Of a DNA stretch of 16,010 nt, positions 1-6,342 are shown in pieces. The notes beneath the pieces are model-generated. The model worked only from the letters and a program-made list of their open reading frames with translations, was not told the origin of the DNA and ran no database searches. The stretch is from assembly GCA_044375275.1 (NCBI GenBank), contig JBILMZ010000061.1:1-16010 (forward strand), written 5' to 3'. The number at the start of each line of letters is the position of its first letter. Position 1 is the stretch's first letter. This stretch comes from SZUA-430 sp044375275. Its GTDB lineage: Bacteria > Pseudomonadota > Alphaproteobacteria > Micropepsales > Micropepsaceae. Position numbers and translations under genes: made by a program.

Positions 1-915
1 CCCGCATTCGTGATGCCGCCTGCGAAGGCGGTGGTGTTTCCGATGAAGATGGCGTCACCGGTAGCCGCAATCGAGCTGGCCGTACCCTGGTTGAAGATGC
101 CGCCGCCGAACGAGGTGCCGGAAACGGCAATCGCATCGCCTTCCAGGGCCGAGATCAGCCCGGCGTTGACAATGCCGCCCGCGAATTGTCCGGACGAGAT
201 GCTGATGGTCGAGCTGCCATCCGACTCAATCGTTCCCGTGTTGGAAATGCCGCCGTCAAACACGTTGCCGCCGATAGCCAAGGCATAAGAAGCGTCGGGT
301 ATACCTGCAGCAACGGCGCGGATCGTGCCGTTGTTGACGATACCGCCGGCGAAGGAACCACCGGCGACTCTCACGGCAATGCCGCCGGCGCCATCGACCA
401 GAATGTCGCCGGTTGCCGTATTGCGGATGCCGCCCGTGAACACATCCGAACCATTCACACCACCTTCGATTTCGATGGCGTAGCCGGACGCTCCCTGGCC
501 CTGCACCAGACCTGAGTTCGAGATTCCGCCGGCAAAACTGTCAGCTGAGATGCTGATCGCATCATAACCGGCAGTGCCCCAGATGCCGCCATTTGCCGTA
601 TTCGTGATGCCGCCCGAAAAGTCGACACCGCTGTCGATACTAATGGCATTTCCAGTATTGGTGCCTTCGATCAGGCCAGCGTTGGTCAATCCGCCCGTGA
701 ATATCGAGTCGCCGGAGATATGGATTGCAATGGAAGAGGCAGAAATCTCTGCATCGAGTTCGTTATGGATGCCGCCAGTGAACGTGCTGTCACTGATAAA
801 GATGCCATCGCCGAATAGTGCCGTGATTGAGCCGGTATTCGTCAGCCCGCCATTGATGATGCTGGCGTCGATGTTGATTGCATCGTTTGATGTTGAGGAG
901 ATGATCCCGCCGTTG
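1..915 (-). repeat. Twelve tandem Gly-Gly-Ile/Leu protein repeats
   Basis: Inside the secreted protein, units of roughly 24-34 residues repeat with the core GGI-x-N-x-G. Clear copies read GGLTNTG, GGLTNAG, GGISNSG, GGIVNNG, GGISNTG, GGIVNAG and GGITNAG. Each is usually followed by a Gly/Asp-rich turn and a strand such as DAISIS or DAIAVS. Unit length varies, and the DNA copies have drifted more than the protein core. This fits old repeats kept by selection on the fold rather than a recent expansion. The array continues past the left edge. Confidence 0.85.
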
Positions 916-1226
916 AAGATCGAGCCCAGCAGCACGCTGTCATCGATCTGGAGCGCTGTCGGCGCTGAGCCACCGAGCAGGATCAGTCCTGGTGTCGTGC
1001 GGGGGTTCAGGACACTCTGGCCGTCCGCGTTCGTGCCGACGCTCGCGTTGCCTGTAATATGCACAAAGTCCAGATCAGTCAGCGTGGACGTGTCCACGGC
1101 GGGGACGGCGCCTGGCCCGGCCACAGTCGTGCCGGCCGCGTGAGCGGCACCAACGCCTCCGAATACGGACAAAACCGTCAGCGCGGAAACGCCTGACATA
1201 AGCTTCTGCAAGCGATTGCGATTCAT
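1..1226 (-). CDS. Secreted Gly-rich repeat protein, autotransporter-passenger-like (3' end outside window)
   Basis: The frame is open from ATG at 1226 to the window edge: 408 full codons and no stop. A ribosome site (GGGGAG) lies 7 bases before the ATG. Residues 1-30 look like a Sec signal peptide: basic start (MNRNRLQK), hydrophobic core, and an Ala-His-Ala cleavage site. A Thr/Val/Gly-rich linker follows. From about residue 105 there are 12 imperfect repeats with the core F-x-G-G-I/L-x-N-x-G/A, then a short strand of the D-A-I-x-I type. Such repeats usually fold as a right-handed beta-helix in type V secreted passengers, so a C-terminal beta-barrel is expected beyond the edge but is not seen. 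Its job (adhesin, surface layer or other) is unknown. It is divergent from the TPR glycosyltransferase/sulfotransferase pair. Confidence 0.85.
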   Translation of the reverse strand, partial: MNRNRLQKLMSGVSALTVLSVFGGVGAAHAAGTTVAGPGAVPAVDTSTLTDLDFVHITGNASVGTNADGQSVLNPRTTPGLILLGGSAPTALQIDDSVLLGSIFNGGIISSTSNDAINIDASIINGGLTNTGSITALFGDGIFISDSTFTGGIHNELDAEISASSIAIHISGDSIFTGGLTNAGLIEGTNTGNAISIDSGVDFSGGITNTANGGIWGTAGYDAISISADSFAGGISNSGLVQGQGASGYAIEIEGGVNGSDVFTGGIRNTATGDILVDGAGGIAVRVAGGSFAGGIVNNGTIRAVAAGIPDASYALAIGGNVFDGGISNTGTIESDGSSTISISSGQFAGGIVNAGLISALEGDAIAVSGTSFGGGIFNQGTASSIAATGDAIFIGNTTAFAGGITNA

Positions 1227-1246
1227 TGGAAAGCTCCCCAGCGGAA

Positions 1247-1254
1247 ATGGTTAA
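1247..1254 (-). promoter_or_regulatory. CtrA-like 8-mer TTAACCAT upstream of the repeat-protein gene
   Basis: On the minus strand this reads TTAACCAT, the Caulobacter-type CtrA 8-mer. Only one half-site is present: there is no second TTAA at the N7 spacing. It lies 20 bases upstream of the start codon and just before the ribosome site. If used, it would more likely overlap the transcription start (repression) than sit at -35. The call is by motif only. Confidence 0.4.
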
Positions 1255-1275
1255 TTCGAAACTCGAGGGGACCCG

Positions 1276-1296
1276 ATCACTGCGTTCGGCAGTGAT
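1276..1296 (-). other. 8-bp perfect hairpin in the leader of the repeat-protein gene
   Basis: ATCACTGC (1276-1283) and GCAGTGAT (1289-1296) are perfect reverse complements around the 5-base loop GTTCG. It lies 50 bases upstream of the repeat-protein ATG, so it would fall in the mRNA leader or form a dyad operator at the promoter. No U-tract follows in either direction, which argues against an intrinsic terminator. Confidence 0.4.
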
Positions 1297-1380
1297 GCGC
1301 ACCGGGTTCCGTCGAATCATTCATCTCTTCCGGGATACTTCGCGGCTGCGCTGACCGTCTATCTTTTGGGGGTGGCTTTA

Positions 1381-1400
1381 ACAATTCGTCAACAAATTGT
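1381..1400. promoter_or_regulatory. Possible operator: inverted repeat ACAATT-N8-AATTGT
   Basis: ACAATT (1381-1386) and AATTGT (1395-1400) form a 6-bp inverted repeat with an 8-base spacer, in an A/T-rich patch in the middle of the divergent gap. The geometry would suit a dimeric regulator. It is short, and A/T-rich palindromes arise readily by chance. Confidence 0.2.
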
Positions 1401-1515
1401 GGCAGCCCTACATCACGTGAGCGTCTCGAATTGGACGACAATAGCCTGTTCAGTTGGCTGAATATTGTGGCTTTTCTGCAGCTTCTCACTAAAGGTGGTG
1501 TGTGCCATACCCCTT

Positions 1516-1530
1516 TTAACCATTTGTTAA
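1516..1530 (+). promoter_or_regulatory. Full CtrA-like site TTAA-N7-TTAA
   Basis: TTAACCATTTGTTAA matches the Caulobacter CtrA consensus TTAA-N7-TTAA exactly, and its first eight bases are also the 8-mer TTAACCAT. CtrA-activated promoters commonly carry this site at about -35. That would place transcription start near 1550, between the two candidate start codons 1542 and 1578 of the downstream gene, and so favour 1578. The site is read from sequence; binding is inferred. Confidence 0.6.
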
Positions 1531-1577
1531 GGAATCGAGCCATGTCGGGCGTCACTGGAACTGCAGCGAGGGGAAAC

Positions 1578-2990
1578 GTGGGGACACAGAACGGGGTGCC
1601 GGGACAAAAACCTGCCCAGGTGGCCGTCGAGATGAGCCTCCAGACGGCGCTCAAGCAGGCGCGCCAGCTGTTCATGGACGGGCGACTGGATGATTCAGCG
1701 ACGCTTGCCGTCGCCATCCTTACGAAGCGTCCCGGAAACCCGATGGCGGTGCAGATCATGGCCGCCATTGCCGAGAAGAAGGGCAAACCGGACCGTGCCA
1801 TTGACATACTCCGGTCGTCGCTGACGGGTCGCAAGACCGATGCGCTGGCGCAACTCAACCTCTGCCGGCTCTACAAGAACAAGGGGCTGGTCAACGAGGC
1901 CCTTGCGGCCGGCGAAGCGGCGCTGACCCATGGGGCGGTGGAGGTGATGAACGACCTGGGCGATGCCTTCGTCCTGGCGGGCGAGAATGAGCGCGCCCTC
2001 GAGATGTTTGAGCGAACAATTGCGCTGAAGCCTGATTCAGCGCGGGCGCATCTGGCCCTCTCCCACGCCCTCCTGATGAAGGGGGACTATCGGTCGGGGT
2101 GGGCTGAATATGAGTGGCGCTATCGCCTCAAGAACACCGAGAGCCTGCTGCCAAAGCTGCGCCAGGCGCAGTGGAACGGCATGGTCCTGCAAGACAGCAC
2201 GCTCATGGTGATCTGCGAGCAGGGTTATGGCGACTGTTTCCAGTATGCGCGTTACCTGAAGCTGGCCAAGGCGCGCGTGAAACGCCTGATCGTGGGCGTG
2301 AGTGCGGAGCTCAAGCCGCTGATCGAACGCATTGTCGGTCCGGAGAACGTGTTCGACCGCTGGGAAGACATGCCACCGTTCCAGTACCAGATCACGCTGT
2401 CGAGCATGCCGTTCGTGTTCGGCACCACGCTCGATACCATTCCCCCGCAGGTTCCCTACCTGACGCCCGATCCGGTGAAGGTCGAGGCCTGGAAGGTCAG
2501 GCTGAAGCCTTTTGTCCAGGGCCGCAAGACGGTCGGCCTTGTCTGGCATGGGCGTCCGACCAACGCGATCAACGCCATACGCTCGGTGCCGCTGGGTGCG
2601 CTGACGCCCCTCCTTCAGTCCGAAGACCACGCGGTCGTCTCGCTGCAGGTCGGTGCCGGATCCGAGCAGCTTGCCCAGCATCCCCTCAAGTCGCGCGTCA
2701 TGAATGCGGCGCCGATGCTCAAGGACTTTGACGAGACGGCGGCGCTGATGTCCCACCTGGACTGCATCGTCACCATCGAGACGGCTTCGGCACACCTGGC
2801 CGGTGCCCTTGGCCGCACGACACTGATCATGCTGCCGAAAGTTGCCGACTGGCGCTGGCTCGAGAACCGGAACGACAGTCCCTGGTATCCGACCGCCGAA
2901 CTCATCCGCCCCCTTGATGCGAGCAAGCAGCACACGACCCGCTGGGACAGCGTGGTTTCACAGGTCGTGGAACGCCTCAAGAAAATCTGA
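1578..2990 (+). CDS. TPR protein with C-terminal GT9/heptosyltransferase-like glycosyltransferase domain
   Basis: This is a 470-aa cytoplasmic protein. About five TPR units (residues 19 to about 190) precede a GT-B-type domain of the kind found in TPR-linked GT9-like transferases. Visible family signatures are EQGYGD (214-219, usually EQGLGD), GLVWHG (320-325), TASAHLAGALG (402-412) and, near the C-terminus, DWRWLENR followed by DSPWYP. It probably moves a sugar to a glycan or protein, with the TPRs holding the acceptor; donor and acceptor are unknown. I chose GTG 1578: it has GAGG 6 bases upstream, and its N-terminus then matches the next gene's in length and pattern. ATG 1542, with AAGGA upstream, is the alternative and adds 12 residues. 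It lies 30 bp before the sulfotransferase gene, probably in one transcript. Confidence 0.85.
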   Translation: MGTQNGVPGQKPAQVAVEMSLQTALKQARQLFMDGRLDDSATLAVAILTKRPGNPMAVQIMAAIAEKKGKPDRAIDILRSSLTGRKTDALAQLNLCRLYKNKGLVNEALAAGEAALTHGAVEVMNDLGDAFVLAGENERALEMFERTIALKPDSARAHLALSHALLMKGDYRSGWAEYEWRYRLKNTESLLPKLRQAQWNGMVLQDSTLMVICEQGYGDCFQYARYLKLAKARVKRLIVGVSAELKPLIERIVGPENVFDRWEDMPPFQYQITLSSMPFVFGTTLDTIPPQVPYLTPDPVKVEAWKVRLKPFVQGRKTVGLVWHGRPTNAINAIRSVPLGALTPLLQSEDHAVVSLQVGAGSEQLAQHPLKSRVMNAAPMLKDFDETAALMSHLDCIVTIETASAHLAGALGRTTLIMLPKVADWRWLENRNDSPWYPTAELIRPLDASKQHTTRWDSVVSQVVERLKKI

Positions 2991-3020
2991 CCCCTTCCCC
3001 TCGCAGACGGAACCTGAAAG

Positions 3021-5165
3021 ATGAAGCCCCAGAAACAAGCAGGCCAACCCGTGGCCGAGAACACGCCTTCCCACCGCCAGATGACTGTCCAGCAGGCGCT
3101 GGACCTTGCGGACCAGCATCGCAAGGCCGGTCGTCTTGCGCAGTGCGAGAATGTGCTGCGCCAGTTGCTGAGCCAGCGGCCGGACCAGCCTGATGCCCTG
3201 CATGCCCTTGCGATCCTGGCGCACGAGAGCGGGAAGACGGCGCAGGCCGTGCTGCTGATCGAGCGCGCGATTGCCGTGAAGCCGGACTCCGGGCTCTACC
3301 AGGGCAACATCGCGGAAATGTACCGGCTGACCGGCCGGCCCGAGAAGGCTGTCGAGCATGGCAAGCTTGCGCTGGGGCTGCGGCCGTCGCATGCCGACAC
3401 GTACAACAATCTCGGCATCGCGTATTTCGACCTGGGCGATTATGAGGCCGCGATCAAGAACTATGAGACCGCGATCCGCCTGAAGCCGAACTTCCCGGAA
3501 GCCTGCAGCAACCTTGGCAACGCCCTGCGCCAGCTCAAGCGCCACGCCGAAGCTGAAACCTGTTACCTCAAGTCGATCCAGATCCGCCCGGCCTATGCCG
3601 AAGCGCACAACAACCTGGGCAGCGTGCTGCGCGACCTTGAGCGCTTCGAGGATGCCGAGCAGGCCTACCTGAAGGCGATCAGCCTGCGGCCCGGCTATGT
3701 CGAGGCCATGTGCAACCTCGTGCTGGCCTACAAGGACCTCAAGAAATTCGACGAGGGCCTCGCGCTCGTTGACAAGATCCTGCGGCTCAAGCCTGATTGC
3801 GCCGATGCCTATTGCTACGCCGGTGCCATCCAGATCGAACTGAAGAATGGCGAGAAGGCGCTGGGCCTGATCAACAAGGCCATCTCGATCGAGCCCAACA
3901 AGGCAGAGACGCTCAACATGCTGGGCCGGGCCTGGTTTGAATGCGCCAATCCCGAGAAGGCGGTCGAGAGCTACCAGCGCGCGATCGCCATCAAGCCAAC
4001 GCTTGCCGACTCCTACAACAACATGGGCAACGCGCTGAAGGAACTGGGACGTTTCGATGAAGCGCTGACGGCGTTCAACAAGACGCTGGAACTCACGCCA
4101 GACGCCTATGGTGCGTATGTGAACCTCGTCGACACGAAGAAGTTCACGTCGAAGGATGACCCCCACCTGAAGGCCATGGAATCCTTCAAGGCCGAGTTCG
4201 GCAAGCTGCCGGAAGAGCGCGAAATGCACCTGCGCTTTGCGCTTTCGAAGGCCTACGACGACCTGAAGCTGCATGATGATGCCTTCGAGAACATGAAGCG
4301 TGGCTGCGAACTCAAGCGCAAGACCGTCAAGTATGACGAGCGCGAGGTCCTCGGCTATTTCGACCGGATCAAGAGCCAGATCACGAAGGACGTCATCCAG
4401 AAGCAGAGCGGGAACGGTGTGGCGGGCGACCTGCCGATCTTTGTCCTTGGCATGCCGCGCTCGGGTACAACGCTTGTCGAGCAGATCATTTCGAGCCATC
4501 CGCGCGTGAAAGCCGCCGGCGAACTGCGCGACCTGAACGAGACACTTTCAAGCGTGCGCGACCCGAAGGGGAACATTGCCCCCTACCCCGAGTTCGTTCC
4601 CGTGCTGAAGGGCGGCGAGATCGCCAAGATCGCCGATGTCTACATGCGGCGGCTGTCCAAGCATGGCCCGATGGCCGAGCGCATTACCGACAAGATGCCG
4701 TCGAACTTCTACTTCGCCGGCATGATCCACCTGGCCATGCCAAATGCGAAGATCATCCATACGCTGCGCAATCCGGTCGACACGTGCCTGTCCTGCTTCT
4801 CGAAGCTGTTTGCCGGCGAGCAGAGCCAGACCTATGACCTTGCCGAACTCGGCCGCTACTATCGGGCCTATCATAGCCTGATGCAGCACTGGCGCGAGGT
4901 CCTGCCGGCCGGCGCGTTCCTTGACGTGCAGTACGAAGATGTCGTTGCCGACACGGAAGGCCAGGCGCGCCGCATCCTTCAGTATTGTGGCCTGGAGTGG
5001 GATCCGGGAGTGCTGAACTTCCACAAGAACGACCGCCCGGTGAAGACGGCCAGCGCGTCTCAGGTTCGCAAGCCGATCTATTCGTCGTCCGTTGCGCGGT
5101 GGCGAAATTATGAGAAGCACCTCACCCCGCTGCTTCAGGAGTTGGGTGACCTTGTCAAATCCTGA
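3021..5165 (+). CDS. TPR-repeat sulfotransferase (PAPS-dependent type)
   Basis: The protein has 714 aa. Ten near-perfect 34-residue TPR units occupy residues 21-360, many with the N-N-L-G core seen in OGT-like superhelices. A linker and further helical repeats follow, then a sulfotransferase domain from about 465. The PAPS 5'-phosphosulfate loop is GMPRSGTTLVEQ (477-488), and the 3'-phosphate-binding motif is RNPVDTCLS (583-591, ending in the expected Ser). It should transfer sulfate from PAPS to a carbohydrate or tyrosine acceptor; the acceptor is unknown. There is no signal peptide, so it is cytoplasmic. The ribosome site is weak, and the gene lies 30 bp after the TPR glycosyltransferase, which suggests an operon with coupled translation. 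Its first TPR aligns with that of the upstream gene, so the two N-termini appear related. Confidence 0.9.
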   Translation: MKPQKQAGQPVAENTPSHRQMTVQQALDLADQHRKAGRLAQCENVLRQLLSQRPDQPDALHALAILAHESGKTAQAVLLIERAIAVKPDSGLYQGNIAEMYRLTGRPEKAVEHGKLALGLRPSHADTYNNLGIAYFDLGDYEAAIKNYETAIRLKPNFPEACSNLGNALRQLKRHAEAETCYLKSIQIRPAYAEAHNNLGSVLRDLERFEDAEQAYLKAISLRPGYVEAMCNLVLAYKDLKKFDEGLALVDKILRLKPDCADAYCYAGAIQIELKNGEKALGLINKAISIEPNKAETLNMLGRAWFECANPEKAVESYQRAIAIKPTLADSYNNMGNALKELGRFDEALTAFNKTLELTPDAYGAYVNLVDTKKFTSKDDPHLKAMESFKAEFGKLPEEREMHLRFALSKAYDDLKLHDDAFENMKRGCELKRKTVKYDEREVLGYFDRIKSQITKDVIQKQSGNGVAGDLPIFVLGMPRSGTTLVEQIISSHPRVKAAGELRDLNETLSSVRDPKGNIAPYPEFVPVLKGGEIAKIADVYMRRLSKHGPMAERITDKMPSNFYFAGMIHLAMPNAKIIHTLRNPVDTCLSCFSKLFAGEQSQTYDLAELGRYYRAYHSLMQHWREVLPAGAFLDVQYEDVVADTEGQARRILQYCGLEWDPGVLNFHKNDRPVKTASASQVRKPIYSSSVARWRNYEKHLTPLLQELGDLVKS

Positions 5166-5195
5166 CGCTTCCAAAGCGGCACAGGAACAGAAAGC

Positions 5196-5259
5196 TTTCG
5201 ACGATTCCGTCTGCCGTGTCGAAATGGCAGGCGGTCCGATGTGGGCCTTCACATCCGAC
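5196..5259. terminator. Two hairpins between convergent genes, possible shared termination region
   Basis: The 243-bp gap between the convergent sulfotransferase and IalB-like genes holds no plausible gene. It contains TTTCGAC/GTCGAAA (5196-5202 with 5218-5224, 15-base loop). It also contains an imperfect stem GTC-C-GATGTG/CACATC-C-GAC (5234-5243 with 5250-5259, 6-base loop). Neither has a clean U-tract; read leftwards, the first is followed by GCTTTCTGTT. Termination is a guess from position and pairing. Confidence 0.25.
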
Positions 5260-5408
5260 ATTTGTGACCCGATCTCTCGCGGTCCATGATGAGTGCGTTG
5301 CGGCTACAGCGGGCATTTCCCGTTCGGGGGCTCGAGAAAACAGATTCCGCGATCCGGGTGTCACCCATTCGCGAGACCTCACAGAGCTGACCGGATCAAC
5401 AGAAGATA

Positions 5409-6056
5409 TCAGGACGCCATCGCGGTTTGCATGGCGTCAAAGGCCTGAGGGAAGCCGTAGAGCATCTGGTCGACGCGGACCTTTCGATCCTTCTGCTCCT
5501 TGTCCTTGATGGTGTAAATTACCATCAGCTTCTGCCCGGCGCGCATCTGCTCCAGCGCTTCGGCCGGCAACGCACCCTGCGCCACGCATTCCTTTTGCGA
5601 GCACCTGAGCGGCGCGGTGAAAACCGTGTTCTTGTCGATGGCAAAGCCGATGGACGTGGCGGCTCGTGCGCCCAGCGGGAGACGGAACATGATCGCCGGA
5701 TGATCGACTGTGTCGATCATCAGCACGTTGAAGCCGGCCGCGAGCAGCTTCTGATTGTTGGGTCCGTTGACCACGGTACGCGCATTGGCGCGGCAGAGCC
5801 GCTTTGGCGCGCTGGTTGCTGCTGCCGCCGCCGGCGCCTGAACATTCTGGCAGACCAGTTTCCAGGCCCCGAATGGCTGCTCACCCACAAAGCCCGGCGG
5901 AATGTCTGCCGTCTGAACGGGAGGAAGATCTTCCTGCGCGGTTTCACTTGAACTGCGCCCGCCGGACCAGAAGACCGCGATCAGGGTCACTGCCAAGAGG
6001 ACGGCGGCCCCGCCTGCGTAGGCCGGCCATCCAAGCCTCGTGAAGATGCTCGACAT
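5409..6056 (-). CDS. Invasion-associated locus B (IalB) family protein, membrane-anchored
   Basis: The protein has 215 aa. An N-terminal hydrophobic segment (about residues 11-30) without an obvious cleavage site suggests a signal anchor, with a Pro/Ser-rich tether and a periplasmic domain after it. The domain shows the IalB pattern: FGAWKLVCQ (62-70), a Cys before an Asn/Val strand (C88), the LPLGA turn, and PLRCSQKEC (149-157). Its four cysteines (69, 88, 152, 157) fit two disulfides. The family is named for Bartonella red-cell invasion but is common in free-living alphaproteobacteria, where its role is unclear; the name does not imply virulence. I chose ATG 6056 because GAGG lies 9 bases upstream and the upstream open extension is not protein-like. 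It is divergent from the OmpA-like gene. Confidence 0.85.
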   Translation of the reverse strand: MSSIFTRLGWPAYAGGAAVLLAVTLIAVFWSGGRSSSETAQEDLPPVQTADIPPGFVGEQPFGAWKLVCQNVQAPAAAAATSAPKRLCRANARTVVNGPNNQKLLAAGFNVLMIDTVDHPAIMFRLPLGARAATSIGFAIDKNTVFTAPLRCSQKECVAQGALPAEALEQMRAGQKLMVIYTIKDKEQKDRKVRVDQMLYGFPQAFDAMQTAMAS

Positions 6057-6079
6057 TGCTGGTTGCCTCACTTGTTCAG

Positions 6080-6110
6080 TTAACCGACTCACATTGTGTC
6101 GTTTGGTTAA
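6080..6110. promoter_or_regulatory. Pair of opposed CtrA half-sites in the divergent ialB-like/ompA-like promoter
   Basis: TTAACC (6080-6085) and its reverse complement GGTTAA (6105-6110) face each other 19 bases apart. A GANTC methylation-type site (GACTC, 6086-6090) directly abuts the first. This is not the standard TTAA-N7-TTAA spacing, so these would be two independent half-sites, one serving each direction. The call is by motif and position only. Confidence 0.35.
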
Positions 6111-6246
6111 GGGATATTGCAGGGAAACGCTTGCAACAACCACGCGCACCGCAACCCTGACGCGCAACCAGCGTTCACCTCACTTCCGGCTAACGGTTCA
6201 ACGTGTTTTCAACAAGTGTTACAAGCTGTGGAGAAGGTAACAGCGC

Positions 6247-6342
6247 ATGCCACGGCAGAGAGCCCCTGCCCGCTGGTTCTGCGTTTCGGGATGGCCATGT
6301 CGCGATGGATCGTTTTTGCCGGCATCACGGCGATGCTCGTGA
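6247..6342 (+). CDS. Possible 31-codon leader ORF overlapping the OmpA-like start
   Basis: ATG 6247 has the best ribosome site in this leader, GGAGAAGG at 6230-6237, nine bases upstream. It opens a 31-codon frame (MPRQRAPARW...) that ends at TGA 6340-6342. The frame overlaps the start of the OmpA-like gene in another phase. It could couple ribosomes to the weakly preceded ATG at 6291/6297, or it may be meaningless. The peptide matches nothing I know, and it is rich in Arg, Pro and Trp, as an out-of-frame read of GC-rich DNA often is. Confidence 0.2.
   Translation: MPRQRAPARWFCVSGWPCRDGSFLPASRRCS

Larger units (their letters stand above)
1227..1577. other. Divergent intergenic regulatory region (351 bp)
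   Basis: This gap separates the leftward repeat-protein gene from the rightward TPR enzyme pair, so it must carry both promoters. It holds a CtrA-type 8-mer facing each way (1247-1254 and 1516-1523), a strong 21-base hairpin (1276-1296) and a short A/T-rich inverted repeat (1381-1400). I find no convincing coding sequence in it. The frame upstream of 1542 is open back to 1431, but it has no supporting ribosome site there. Confidence 0.7.

Noticed and set aside
1..915. Gly-rich repeats as a CRISPR array or DNA satellite
   Set aside because: Unit length varies, there are no conserved direct DNA repeats with unique spacers, and the frame is coding throughout.
10..1143. Plus-strand frames with repeated Met-Pro-Pro motifs
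   Set aside because: They are the reverse reading of the Gly-Gly-Ile repeats (GCCGCC in place of GGCGGC). The minus-strand frame is open throughout, with a signal peptide and ribosome site.
2037..2933. 298-codon minus-strand frame opposite the glycosyltransferase gene
   Set aside because: It is a shadow frame: the plus-strand protein has recognisable TPR and GT9-like motifs throughout.
2958..4499. 513-codon minus-strand open frame opposite the sulfotransferase gene
   Set aside because: It is antisense to clear TPR repeats. Its apparent repeats mirror the TPR DNA, and long antisense frames are common in GC-rich coding DNA.
5155..5509. Short frames on both strands in the convergent gap 5166-5408
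   Set aside because: They overlap each other or a real gene, have no ribosome site and show atypical composition. Hairpins explain the gap better.
6057..6167. 37-codon N-terminal extension of the IalB-like protein
   Set aside because: It is Arg/Val-rich, would bury the signal anchor, overlaps the promoter motifs, and ATG 6056 has its own ribosome site.
6117..6290. 58-codon N-terminal extension of the OmpA-like protein from TTG 6117
   Set aside because: It begins with TTG without a ribosome site, overlaps the promoter motifs, and its residues do not look like a protein. The membrane segment starts right after ATG 6291.
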